A DNA stretch of 64,000 nt, from the NCBI RefSeq assembly GCF_008360935.1, contig NZ_SRXO01000016.1, forward strand, positions 62,001 through 126,000. The letters run 5' to 3'. Position numbers and translations under genes: made by a program. This stretch comes from Siccirubricoccus phaeus (lineage in GTDB: Bacteria; Pseudomonadota; Alphaproteobacteria; Acetobacterales; Acetobacteraceae). A model generated the notes under the pieces. The model did no database searches. It saw only the letters and a program-made list of their open reading frames with translations, and had not been told where the DNA came from. Positions 7,519 through 16,153 of this stretch are shown one piece after another. Positions within the stretch are counted from its first letter, which is position 1, and each line of letters begins with the position of its first letter.

Positions 7519-8703
7519 ATGGACGGGTTCGATTTCGGCGCCATTCCAGGCCTGGCCGAGGAGCACCGCATGGTGCGCGACCTGGTGGCGAAATTCGTCG
7601 AACGCGACCTGATGCCGCTGGAGCCCGCCGTGCTGAAGCGGGAATCCGAGGGCCAGCGCTACGGGCTGACGCCGGAGGAAGAAGGCCCGCTGCTCGAGAA
7701 ATGCAAGGAGCTCGGCCTCTGGGGCCTCGACGTGCCGGAGGAATTCGGCGGCGCCGACCTGCCGCTGGCGGCGCTGATGGCGATCGAGGAGGAGATGGGC
7801 CGCACCGTCACCCCCTTCATCTTCCCGCCGGACAGCCCGAACCTGCACATGCTGAAGGCGGTGGCGAATGCCGAGCAGCGCGCCAAGTACCTGGACCCCT
7901 ATGCGCGCGGCGAGGCGCGCTCCTCCATCGCGATCTCCGAGCCCGGCGCCGGTGGCGACCCGGCGGGGATGACGACGCGGGCGGTGAAGGACGGCACGGA
8001 CTGGGTCATCAACGGCCGCAAGATCTGGGTCAGCGGCGTGCCGCGGGCCGATTTCATCATCCTCATGGCCCGCACCGGGGAGGGCAAGCGCCAGGAAGGC
8101 GTCACCGCCTTCATCGTGGAGCGCGGCACGCCCGGCTTCATCATCGAGCGCGAGATCCCGATGATCGGCGGCCGCCGGACCTATGAGCTGGTCTTCGAGG
8201 ATTGCCGGGTGCCGGAGACCCAGGTGCTCGGCGCGCTCGGCGCCGGCTATGCGCCGATGCAGCTTCGGCTGAACGTCCGCCGGCTGCAGATGGGCGCGCG
8301 CTGCACCGGCATGGCGCGCCGGGCGCTGGAGATGATGTGCGAGCACGCCAAGCAGCGCGTGACCTTCGGGGTGAAGCTGGCGGACCGCCAAGCGATCCAG
8401 TGGTGGATCGCCGATGCGGCGACCAAGATCCACATCGCCCGGCTGATGGTGCGGGACGCGGCGGCGAAGCTCGGCGCCGGGGAGGAGGTGCGGAACGAGG
8501 CCTCCATGCTGAAGGTCTTCGCCACCGAGATGGCGCAGGAGACCATCGACCACGCCATGCAGTGCTTCGGCGCCATGGGCATGACGAAGGAGCTGCCGCT
8601 GCAGCTCATGGCCAGCCAGGTGCGGGTGCAGCGCATCTATGAAGGGCCGACCGAGGTCCACAAGATGGCGATCGCCCGGCGGGTGCTGAAGGGCATGGGC
8701 TGA
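7519..8703 (+). CDS. Acyl-CoA dehydrogenase
   Basis: An FAD-dependent acyl-CoA dehydrogenase of 394 residues that introduces the alpha-beta double bond into an acyl-CoA and passes electrons to ETF. Family signatures include EFGGADLPLAAL, AISEPGAGGDPAGM, the loop KIWVSGVPRADF, and a C-terminal QCFGAMGMTKELPL. The last region ends with RIYEGPTEVHKMAIARRVL. ATG 7519 was chosen because GGAGGA at 7504-7509 sits at ideal spacing; the ATG at 7510 overlaps that site. It has no partner thiolase or hydratase nearby, and the chain length of the substrate cannot be judged. A tRNA gene follows 189 bp downstream. Confidence 0.92.
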   Translation: MDGFDFGAIPGLAEEHRMVRDLVAKFVERDLMPLEPAVLKRESEGQRYGLTPEEEGPLLEKCKELGLWGLDVPEEFGGADLPLAALMAIEEEMGRTVTPFIFPPDSPNLHMLKAVANAEQRAKYLDPYARGEARSSIAISEPGAGGDPAGMTTRAVKDGTDWVINGRKIWVSGVPRADFIILMARTGEGKRQEGVTAFIVERGTPGFIIEREIPMIGGRRTYELVFEDCRVPETQVLGALGAGYAPMQLRLNVRRLQMGARCTGMARRALEMMCEHAKQRVTFGVKLADRQAIQWWIADAATKIHIARLMVRDAAAKLGAGEEVRNEASMLKVFATEMAQETIDHAMQCFGAMGMTKELPLQLMASQVRVQRIYEGPTEVHKMAIARRVLKGMG

Positions 8704-8892
8704 ACCCCTTCCCTCCCCCGCCGGTGCGGGGAGGGTCAGCGCGGGGGCGGGTGCCCGGCGGCCCGCGTGGCGCGACGGCACCCAGGCCCTCCCCGCTCGG
8801 CAGGGCAGGGAGACGAGGCCGGCCTCCCCAGCGGGGGAAAGGCCGTCCTCGGCTTGCATCCCCCGGCAAAATCCGCCATAGCGCCACCCCGC

Positions 8893-8969
8893 GCCTGGGT
8901 AGCTCAGCTGGTTAGAGCACGGCACTCATAATGCCGGGGTCGCCGGTTCAAGTCCGGCCCCAGGTACCA
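8893..8969 (+). tRNA. tRNA with CAT anticodon (probably elongator tRNA-Met; Ile2 possible)
   Basis: The cloverleaf is complete: acceptor 8893-8899 with 8959-8965, D arm, anticodon stem 8920-8924 with 8932-8936, anticodon CAT at 8927-8929, T arm 8942-8946 with 8954-8958, and encoded CCA at 8967-8969. The first acceptor pair is G-U. The anticodon stem lacks the three G-C pairs of an initiator. Variable loop GGGTC favours elongator Met; a lysidine-modified tRNA-Ile2 cannot be excluded by eye. Confidence 0.93.
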
Positions 8970-9260
8970 CCTTGTCCTGTTGATATGAAACGACTTTCCG
9001 GCCCGGCAATCGCAGGGGGCGGAAAGCGCCGCCAGGGCTGAGCGGGCATTGGCCGGACGGCGGCCCAAAGCGGGAGCGGCGCGACCCTCGCCCAGAGCAC
9101 CGTCCGCCCTCCTCGGGACGAGGTGTGGTTGAAAATCGCGCCCGTCTCTGCCCCGCCGTGTGATTTCCCCCGCTGCTGAGCTTGCCCTCAGGGTTGCCAA
9201 TCCGGCCGTCCTCGCCTTCCATGTCCAGAACGACAACCTTCCCGGGGGGATAAGACGTCC

Positions 9261-10508
9261 ATGACCCTGACCACCACGCGCCGCGAATGGCTCGCCGGTA
9301 CCGCTGCCGCCGGCGGAGCCACGCTCCTTGCCGCCCGCGGTGCCCGGGCGCAGGGGACGCCGCCCGTCATCCGCCTCGGCGTCATGTCCGACTATTCCGG
9401 TCCCTACCGCGACTGGTCGGGCCCGACGAACCTCGCCTGCGTGCAGCAGGCTGTGGAGGAGTTCCGCGCCCAGCGCCCCGATATTCCGGTGGAGGTCATC
9501 AATGCCGACCACCAGAACAAGACCGATGTCGGCGCCAATGTCGTGCGCGAGTGGTTCGACCGGCGCGACGTCGATGCGGTGGTGGACGTCAACAACTCCG
9601 CCGTCGGGCTCGCGGTGAACACCGTGGTGCGGGACAAGAACAAGGTATTCCTCTGCTCCGGCGCCTCGACCGCGGCGCTGACCGGGGAGCAGTGCAGCCC
9701 GAACACCGTGCAGTGGACCTACGACACCTACATGCTGGCCAAGGCGACCAGCACCGCGATGGTGAAGGCCGGCGGCGATACCTGGTTCTTCATCGTCGCG
9801 GACTATGCCTTCGGCCACCAGATCGAGCGCGACGCGCGGCGCTTCATCGAGGCTGCCGGCGGCAAGGTGCTGGGCGCCGCCCGCTACCCCTTTCCCCAGA
9901 CCTCCGATTTCTCCGCCCTGCTCCTGCAGGCGCAGGCGAGCGGGGCGAAGGTGCTGGCCCTGGCGAATGCCGGCAACGACACGGTCAACTCCGTCAAGCA
10001 GGCCAAGGAGTTCGGCTTGCAGCGGCGCGGCATGAAGGTCGCGCTCATGCTCGCCTATGTGACGGATGTCCACACGATGGGGCTGGAGACCGCCCAGGGG
10101 CTGGTGCTGTCCGAGACCTTCTACTGGGACCTCAACGACCGCACCCGGGCCTTCATGAACCGCGTCAAGCCCAAGGTCGGCAACAACTGGCCCAACCAGA
10201 TGGGCGCCGGCGCCTATTCGGTGACGCTGCATTACCTGAAGACGGTGGCGGCCATGGGCGGCGCCGCCGCGGCCAAGGCGAGCGGTCGCGACACGGTCGC
10301 GCGCATGAAGACGATCCCGACCGACGACGATTGCTTCGGCCCCGGCACCGTCCGCGCCGACGGGCGCAAGATGCACCCGGCCTATCTGTTCCAGGTGAAG
10401 ACGCCGGCGGAATCGAAGGGACCCTTCGACTATTACAAGCTCATCGGCACGACGCCGCCGGAGGAGGCCTTCCGCCCCATGGCGGAGGGCGGGTGCCCGC
10501 TGGTTTGA
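9261..10508 (+). CDS. ABC transporter substrate-binding protein, branched-chain amino acid type
   Basis: A periplasmic binding protein of 415 residues of the Leu/Ile/Val (LivK-like, type I periplasmic fold) family. The N-terminus has a twin-arginine-like signal (TTRREWLAG) ending at ARGARA near residue 30. The mature part begins IRLGVMSDYSGPY and includes the family's ADHQNKTDVG and FVADYAFGHQIE-like stretches. A GGGGGATAA stretch precedes ATG 9261. There are no liv permease or ATPase genes around it, so it is an orphan component; members of this family also bind aromatic or short-chain acids. It follows the tRNA gene by 291 bp in which I see no other gene. Confidence 0.9.
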   Translation: MTLTTTRREWLAGTAAAGGATLLAARGARAQGTPPVIRLGVMSDYSGPYRDWSGPTNLACVQQAVEEFRAQRPDIPVEVINADHQNKTDVGANVVREWFDRRDVDAVVDVNNSAVGLAVNTVVRDKNKVFLCSGASTAALTGEQCSPNTVQWTYDTYMLAKATSTAMVKAGGDTWFFIVADYAFGHQIERDARRFIEAAGGKVLGAARYPFPQTSDFSALLLQAQASGAKVLALANAGNDTVNSVKQAKEFGLQRRGMKVALMLAYVTDVHTMGLETAQGLVLSETFYWDLNDRTRAFMNRVKPKVGNNWPNQMGAGAYSVTLHYLKTVAAMGGAAAAKASGRDTVARMKTIPTDDDCFGPGTVRADGRKMHPAYLFQVKTPAESKGPFDYYKLIGTTPPEEAFRPMAEGGCPLV

Positions 10509-10652
10509 CCGCTATCCGCAGGCAGGGGCGATAGCCACCGAACGGCAGCCGGGGCCGGCCTTCGAGCGGCGCCGCGCCGCCATCCTCCGCCCGGGGCGCA
10601 GCAGCACCGGGCGGCGCGACGCTGCCGCCCCTCCACGCCCGTGCCGCCGGCG

Positions 10653-13193
10653 TCAGGCCCGGCGGCCCGCCGCGGTCTGATCCACCAGCACAAGGGATGG
10701 CCGCCCCGCGAACAGGTGGCCGAGCGTGGCGATGGGAGCGGCCCTGCCATAGAAATAGCCCTGCGCCTCGGCGCAGCCTGCTTCACGCACCTGCTCGAGC
10801 TGTGCGGCGGATTCCACGCCTTCGGCTGTCGCCACCATGCCGAGGCTGGTCGCAAGCCGGGCGATGGACCGCACGATGGCGCGGCAATCCTCGCGGATCG
10901 CCATGTCGCGGACGAAAGACTGATCGATCTTGATCTTGTCGAGCGGAAAGTTGCGCAGATAGCTCAGGGAAGAATACTTCGTCCCGAAATCGTCCAGGGA
11001 GATCCCGACGCCAAGCGTCCGCAGGCGATGGAACGTGGCCACCACGGCGTCGCTGTCCTGCAGCAGGACGGATTCGGTGACTTCCAGCTCCAGCCGATGC
11101 GGCGCCAGGCCGGCCTCCGTCAGCGCCCGGCCGGTGACCTGCAGCAGGTCGCCGCCGGCGAATTGCGCCGCGGAGACGTTGACCGCGATCTTGATGTCGG
11201 CCGGGATATTCGCCGCGTCCAGGCATGCCTGCCGCAGGACCCATTCGCCGAATTGCACGATGAGGCCGGTTTCCTCGGCGAGGGGAATGAACTCGCTCGG
11301 GTGCACCAGGCCGCGCACGGGGTGCTGCCAGCGCAGCAGCGCCTCGAAGCCGCAGAGCTTGCCGCGCGCGATGTTGTAGACGGGCTGGTAGTGCAGCTCG
11401 AGCTCGCGGCGCTCGAGCGCGTGCCGCAGATCGGCTTCGAGCTCCATCTTGCTCTGCAACTCGGCCGCCATGGAATGCTCGAAGATCCGGTGCGTCCCCC
11501 GCCCTGCGGCTTTCGCGCGGTACAATGCCACGTCGGCATGCTTCATCATCACATCGGCATTCAGGCCGGGCCCGGTTGCCATGGCAATGCCGATGCTCGC
11601 CGCCACCGATGCCTGGTAGCGCCCCAGGCTGAAGGGCGTGGCCAGCGCCTCCGTAATGCGCCTTGCCAGCGCCTCCACCCCATTGGCCCTGGCGACTTCC
11701 CCCACTGCCAGGACCGCGAATTCATCGCCGCCGAGACGGGCGACGACTTCCTCCTCGCGCAGATGCGCCTTGATGCGCGTCGCCGCCGAACGGAGGAGCT
11801 GGTCCCCCGCCTGATGGCCGAGGGTATCGTTGACGTTTTTGAAATTGTCGAGGTCGATCAGCAGGAGCGCGACATCCTGCCTGCCGTCGTCATGCGCCAG
11901 CAGCGCTTCCTGAAGCTGCTCCCCGAAATGCCGGCGGTTCGGCAGGTCGGTCAATGCGTCATGGTTGGCGAGATAGCGGATGCGCGCCTCGGCCCGGCGG
12001 CTCTCGGTGACATCCTCGTAGGTCGCAACCCAGCCGCCATCCGCGAGGGGGCGGTGCGACACCCAAAGCGAGCGTCCCTGGTCGTCTTCCCGGACGAAGG
12101 TTGCCGCCTTCGCCTCGGCGGCGAGCATGCGGTGCTCGGTCCAGACAGCCTCGATGGCGCGGGCGCCGAAGCCGCCGGCAACGCCGGCATGGCGCAGGAT
12201 ATCGGCGGCGAGCACGCCTGGCGCCGCGATATCGTGGGGCAGGCGGAACATCTCCTCGAGCCGGCTGTTGCAGACGATGAGCCGGTGCGCGGCATCGAAC
12301 ATCGCCAGCCCCTGCGGCATGTTGCTGAGCGCCGCGTGGAAAAGCTGGTTCTGCCGGCGCAGCTCGGCGTCGCGCGCCCGCAGCTTGGTGTTCTGCTGCC
12401 GCAGCGCCAGCATCGCCTCCTGCACCTGGAGATTGGCGTGGGCGAGGCTTTCCCCGGTCCGGCTCAGGCTTTCGACGAGCGACCCGACCTCCGCATTCGC
12501 CCTGGCCAGAAGGCGATTGCGCCAGGCGGCCAGCCCGGCCAGCAGCAGCGAGGTGGCGATCAGCCCCATCAGCAGCCTGGAGAATTGCCAGTGCAGCTCC
12601 GCCAGCTCCTCGGAATCCTCCCGCGCCAGATCGGCGCCGCGGCCATGCGCCAGGGAGGCAAGGCGCGCCATGCTCGGGTTGAGGGGTTCGAAGCTCCGCA
12701 TGAGCTGCAGGACGACGTCGGGCTGATCGAGCTGGTCGAGCAGCGGGCGGGCCGCCTCCGCGGCCCGCGCGAGGGAGGCCACGATCTCGCTCACCTCGGG
12801 GTCGGAGCGGACGAAGGCCCCCACCTCGCCCGCGCGGAGGACCGCCACGCGGTTCGCGATCAGGTCCAGCCACATCTCGATGTCCTCCCGCTCCGCGTCT
12901 CCGCGGCGGAGAACGAAGGCGCCCAGCGCGGCCTGCAGCCGGGACACCTCATGGCCCGCCTGGGCGGCGGTCCATCCGAGATTGTAGCGGGATGTCTTCC
13001 GCAGCGCCTCCTGGCGTTCATGGACCAGGCTGGAGACATGCGTGGCGCTGATGGCGAGCAGCGCCGTGGCGCCGATGAGCACCCATTGGAAGCGCGATCG
13101 GCTGAAGCGGGATGCCCGTGGCCGCGTGCCGCCGGGACCGGCGGCCATGGCCGATGCCGGCGCGTCAGGCATCGGGCCCCCCGCTTCGTTCAT
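10653..13193 (-). CDS. Membrane-bound PAS-GGDEF-EAL protein (cyclic di-GMP metabolism)
   Basis: A bifunctional cyclic di-GMP enzyme of 846 residues. TM1 lies at about 35-51 and TM2 (MGLIATSLLLAGLAAW) near 205-225, with a periplasmic sensing segment between. A coiled-coil linker and a PAS domain (NMPQGLAMFDAAHRLIV) follow. The GGDEF motif is intact near residue 488 (LGGDEFAVL) and the EAL motif near 617 (GFEALLRW), so both synthesis and hydrolysis look possible. ATG 13193 overlaps the stop of the upstream gene as ATGA, so it is translationally coupled to the periplasmic protein encoded there, which probably senses or presents the signal. Confidence 0.93.
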   Translation of the reverse strand: MNEAGGPMPDAPASAMAAGPGGTRPRASRFSRSRFQWVLIGATALLAISATHVSSLVHERQEALRKTSRYNLGWTAAQAGHEVSRLQAALGAFVLRRGDAEREDIEMWLDLIANRVAVLRAGEVGAFVRSDPEVSEIVASLARAAEAARPLLDQLDQPDVVLQLMRSFEPLNPSMARLASLAHGRGADLAREDSEELAELHWQFSRLLMGLIATSLLLAGLAAWRNRLLARANAEVGSLVESLSRTGESLAHANLQVQEAMLALRQQNTKLRARDAELRRQNQLFHAALSNMPQGLAMFDAAHRLIVCNSRLEEMFRLPHDIAAPGVLAADILRHAGVAGGFGARAIEAVWTEHRMLAAEAKAATFVREDDQGRSLWVSHRPLADGGWVATYEDVTESRRAEARIRYLANHDALTDLPNRRHFGEQLQEALLAHDDGRQDVALLLIDLDNFKNVNDTLGHQAGDQLLRSAATRIKAHLREEEVVARLGGDEFAVLAVGEVARANGVEALARRITEALATPFSLGRYQASVAASIGIAMATGPGLNADVMMKHADVALYRAKAAGRGTHRIFEHSMAAELQSKMELEADLRHALERRELELHYQPVYNIARGKLCGFEALLRWQHPVRGLVHPSEFIPLAEETGLIVQFGEWVLRQACLDAANIPADIKIAVNVSAAQFAGGDLLQVTGRALTEAGLAPHRLELEVTESVLLQDSDAVVATFHRLRTLGVGISLDDFGTKYSSLSYLRNFPLDKIKIDQSFVRDMAIREDCRAIVRSIARLATSLGMVATAEGVESAAQLEQVREAGCAEAQGYFYGRAAPIATLGHLFAGRPSLVLVDQTAAGRRA

Positions 13194-13738
13194 CGCACGA
13201 CTAGTCGGGCCACCGACCATGCGGAGCGGCTGTAATACAGCCGGCTCCTCAATTCAGGGCTGGAATCATAGGGGTACACGATGAACAGAGGCCCCTTGTC
13301 GCTGACCCGCATCGGCTGCCCGTTGCGGAGCAAGGCGAGGATCACGTTGAAGCGGGCGAAGTCGGTGATCGGGATATCCGTCGAGTAATCGTTCAGGGCG
13401 ATGGCCGTGACCGTCTCGCCGCTGGCCCCGACCGCCTCCATGAGCTTCACCATCGGCACTCCGTCGAAGCGCATGGGGCCATCGAACCACGGCGAATTGG
13501 TGACGATAGTGGCAAAGCCGAAGGCCTCCAGCATCGGCCGGTCGAATACCGCCTCCTCCCCCTGGTTGGTGTGCCGGATCTTGCCCGATATGGTGAGGAC
13601 CGGGCGCTGGCCGGGCGCGGGCAGGGGCTGCCTTGCGCCGTCGCCCTGCGCATGGGCCGGCCGCGAAGGGGCCAGGGCGGGTGCACAGGCCGCCCCGGCC
13701 GCCAGCGCCAGCATCCATCGTCTGCCTTGGCGATCCAT
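13190..13738 (-). CDS. Periplasmic molybdopterin-oxidoreductase-fold protein lacking the Mo cysteine
   Basis: A secreted protein of 182 residues. A signal peptide runs to about residue 31 (APSRPAHAQ). The mature domain resembles a short form of the sulfite oxidase-type molybdopterin-binding fold: SGKIRH near its start, then MRFDGVPMVKLMEAVGA, ALNDYSTDIP and KGPLFIVYPYD. The mature part contains no cysteine, so the usual Mo ligand is missing and catalysis is unlikely. ATG 13738 has AAAAGGA upstream. It is coupled by an ATGA overlap to the GGDEF-EAL gene, which suggests a sensory partner. The fold call is by motif resemblance; the coupling is seen directly. Confidence 0.72.
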   Translation of the reverse strand: MDRQGRRWMLALAAGAACAPALAPSRPAHAQGDGARQPLPAPGQRPVLTISGKIRHTNQGEEAVFDRPMLEAFGFATIVTNSPWFDGPMRFDGVPMVKLMEAVGASGETVTAIALNDYSTDIPITDFARFNVILALLRNGQPMRVSDKGPLFIVYPYDSSPELRSRLYYSRSAWSVARLVVR

Positions 13739-13902
13739 CCTGCCGTCCTTTTCTCCCGCAGCGCCCTGGCCAGGCGCCGTCCAGTGTCGAGACCTCTGCC
13801 CTGGCGACCCGCACTGCCGGGAGGCGGCAGCTTCAGCATTGCGTCGGCGGGGCGTCCACCACACCCGGCGCCCGGGTGCGGGGGACGCGGTCCGGCCGGC
13901 CG

Positions 13903-14262
13903 TCAGCGATCGCCGCGGCTATATATAGTCCCCTCGGCGCCACCTTCCGTGCCGCGCCAGACCTCCACGCGCTCCAGCCCTCTCAGCGAACCGTCTATCC
14001 GATCCCAGATCCAGCGCGCGACGTTTTCGAGCGTCGGCATTTCGAGGCCGTCGATGTCATTGAGATAGCTGTGGTCGAGTTGCTTGCGGATCGAGTCCAG
14101 GATGGGTGCAACCTCGAGCAGGTCATGGGACCAGCCGTAGATGGGGTGGGGTTCGCCGGTCAATACAACCCTCACCTTGAAGCTGTGCCCATGCAGAGGT
14201 GTATCCGGCGTTGTTTTATGCGCGGCGTCAAAGGCGAAGTCGCGGAACGTCAAGGCGGGCAT
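13903..14262 (-). CDS. queD: 6-carboxytetrahydropterin synthase (QueD/PTPS family)
   Basis: This enzyme converts 7,8-dihydroneopterin triphosphate to 6-carboxytetrahydropterin, the second step of queuosine (7-deazaguanine) synthesis. The protein has 119 residues, usual for QueD. Zinc-binding histidines are in FDAAHKT and LHGHSF, and the catalytic Asp/His region DHSYLND follows near residue 68. ATG 14262 has TTGGAG at about 8 nt; a TTG at 14277 would add five residues. No queC or queE gene lies next to it. It is divergent from the TRAP binding-protein gene across a 600-bp gap. Confidence 0.92.
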   Translation of the reverse strand: MPALTFRDFAFDAAHKTTPDTPLHGHSFKVRVVLTGEPHPIYGWSHDLLEVAPILDSIRKQLDHSYLNDIDGLEMPTLENVARWIWDRIDGSLRGLERVEVWRGTEGGAEGTIYSRGDR

Positions 14263-14277
14263 TGCCCTAGACTCCAA

Positions 14278-14880
14278 AAGGTTGAATTGGTGCCGCGGGT
14301 TCTCGATAAACGCGATCCCGCCACCTTTTCCATCATACGCGTAGTTTTTGCTGGAATGTTATCCGTTCAGTAAAGATGTCGATGCGGATGGCTGGTGGTG
14401 CAGCCGGCATCTTCGCCGGGGTGGCGCCGCCCGCTGGAGGGCGGGGTGCACTGGCGGGGCGCCGGCTGCCGGACGGCGGGTGGCGCAGCGAGGCGCCAGC
14501 AGCGCCGGGCCCGGCTGGCGCGCCGCCCGCCGCGCCGTCTCGTCCGGCCGCCACCGTTGTGCGGCCCGCGACGTCGCTTCGCCCCTTCGCCGGTTCGCCC
14601 CTTCGCCGGTTCGCCTCGGAAAAGCGCCAGGCGATCCGTGCCTCGTACTGCCGGCCGCGGCAGGGCGGGGGCGGGGTTTCGACCGGGGCACGGGGCGGCC
14701 GGCGCCGCGGCGGCCGGCCCAGCCAGCCTGCGGTCGGCCTGGGCGTGCCCCCTCCGGGTAGCGCGCTCAGGCCGCGAAGCGCCGGCTCAAGACGCCCGAC
14801 CCGTATCGGCCTGACGCGTTGCGCTTCCGGCGCATTCGGCGTTATCTGCGGATATCCGCCATGTACGGAGATGTCCAGGA
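14278..14880. other. Intergenic region without a gene, GC-rich
   Basis: This 600-bp gap separates divergent queD and the TRAP binding protein and must hold both promoters. I see no credible gene in it; the ORFs are short and have no start signals. A 16-bp direct repeat (CGCCCCTTCGCCGGTT, twice) lies at about 14579-14611. The rest is GC-rich simple sequence. Confidence 0.5.
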
Positions 14881-15972
14881 ATGAATCGCCGCCGCCTTCT
14901 GGCCAGCGGCGCCGCGGGGGCCGCCGGCGCCGCGACGCTTGCCACGCCGAATCTCGCTTCCGCGCAGCCGCGCATCCGCTGGCGCTGCCCGGGCAGCTTC
15001 CCGAAATCCCTCGATACCCTCTACGGCACGCAGGAATACATCGCGCGCCGCGTCTCCGAGATGACGGATGGCGCCTTCCAGATCCAGGTCTTCGGCCCGG
15101 GCGAGCTGGTGCCGGCCCTGCAGGTGCTGGATGCGGTGGGGGCCGGCAATGTCGAATGCGGCTTCACCAGCGGCTATTACTACCTGGGCAAGGACCCGTC
15201 GCTGGCGCTGGTCACCTGCCTGCCCTTCGGCCTTTCCTCCCGCCAGCACTGGTCCTGGCTGACCCAGGGGCCGGCGAAGGAGCTGTATGCGGAGGTCTAT
15301 CGCGACCAGGGCGTGGTGGGCATTCCGGCGGGCAATACCGCGGCGCAGATGGGTGGCTGGTTCCGCAAGGAAATCCGCAGCCTGGACGACCTCAAGGGGC
15401 TGAAATTCCGCATCGCCGGCTATGGCGGCAATGTGCTCGGCAAGCTCGGCGTCATCACCCAGCAGATCGGCGGGCCGGACATCTACCCGGCGCTGGAGCG
15501 GGGCGTGATCGACGGCGCGGAATGGGTCGGGCCCTACGACGACGAGAAGCTCGGCTTCAACCGCGTCGCCCAATACTATTACTATCCGGGCTGGTGGGAG
15601 TATTCGCCCTCCATCGACCTGATGGTGAACGCGAAGTCCCATGAGGAGCTGCCGGCGCCGTACAAGGCCATCCTGCATGCCGCCTGTACCGAGGGCTGGC
15701 ACTGGATGGCGGCGCGCTACGACGTGCTGAACCCGACGGCGCTGCGCAAGCTCATCGCCTCCGGCACCCAGCTTCGCGGCTTCCCGCGGCCGGTGATGGA
15801 GGCCTGCTACCGCGCGGCGCAGGAATTCTACGCCGAGGTCGGTGCCAGCAATGCGCGCTTCAAGCGCATCCATGCGGAATGGGACAAGTTCCGGGTGGAG
15901 CAGACGCAGTGGCTGCGCGTGGCGGAGGACAGCCTGGGGAATTTCCTGGCGGCGGCGACGGTGCCCAGGTAG
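14881..15972 (+). CDS. TRAP transporter substrate-binding protein (DctP/DctP-like)
   Basis: A periplasmic binding protein of 363 residues for a TRAP (tripartite ATP-independent periplasmic) carrier, typically of carboxylates. The N-terminus has a signal peptide of twin-arginine style (MNRRRLLASGAAGAAG) cleaved near ASAQ at residue 30. The body has the family's ELVPALQVLDAVGAG, KGLKFRIAGYGG and GVIDGAEWVGPYDD. The YYYYPGWWEYSP stretch is typical of the subfamily that binds 2-oxo acids or lactate as dimers. No DctQ or DctM membrane gene is adjacent, so this is an orphan component. Confidence 0.92.
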   Translation: MNRRRLLASGAAGAAGAATLATPNLASAQPRIRWRCPGSFPKSLDTLYGTQEYIARRVSEMTDGAFQIQVFGPGELVPALQVLDAVGAGNVECGFTSGYYYLGKDPSLALVTCLPFGLSSRQHWSWLTQGPAKELYAEVYRDQGVVGIPAGNTAAQMGGWFRKEIRSLDDLKGLKFRIAGYGGNVLGKLGVITQQIGGPDIYPALERGVIDGAEWVGPYDDEKLGFNRVAQYYYYPGWWEYSPSIDLMVNAKSHEELPAPYKAILHAACTEGWHWMAARYDVLNPTALRKLIASGTQLRGFPRPVMEACYRAAQEFYAEVGASNARFKRIHAEWDKFRVEQTQWLRVAEDSLGNFLAAATVPR

Positions 15973-16007
15973 GTGCCGGGGAAGGCGCTGCCTTCCCTGG
16001 ACCCCAT

Positions 16008-16150
16008 CCGCCAAAGGCCGAAGGGCCTTCGGAAACCTTGAGCCAGCAGGTCGAACCAGCAGACTCACACCGGGGTCCGGGGGAGGGGTCCCCTCCCCGG
16101 CGGAGGTGCAGGAGGCGGCGCCTCCAGCTGGGGGCGCGGGGGCGAAGCCC
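16008..16150. repeat. Intergenic hairpin repeats between convergent genes
   Basis: Positions 16008-16041 hold one arm of the CCAAAGGCC hairpin family. Positions about 16060-16110 carry ACTCACACCGGGGTCCGGGG followed by a GGAGGGG/CCCCTCC palindrome; the same block recurs at 41849-41890. The element lies between two convergent stop codons (15972 and 16154) and may end transcription from both sides. Confidence 0.6.
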
Positions 16151-16153
16151 CCG

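Noticed and set aside
8724-8915. 63-codon frame before the tRNA
   Set aside because: Low-complexity Arg/Gly/Pro composition, no start signal, and it runs into the tRNA.
10641-13235. 864-codon open frame opposite the GGDEF-EAL gene
   Set aside because: All GGDEF, EAL and PAS motifs are on the minus strand; the plus frame has no recognisable domain.
14333-14814. Short frames in the queD/TRAP gap
   Set aside because: Arg/Ala/Gly-rich, overlapping in several frames, no ribosome-binding site; typical random frames at this GC content.
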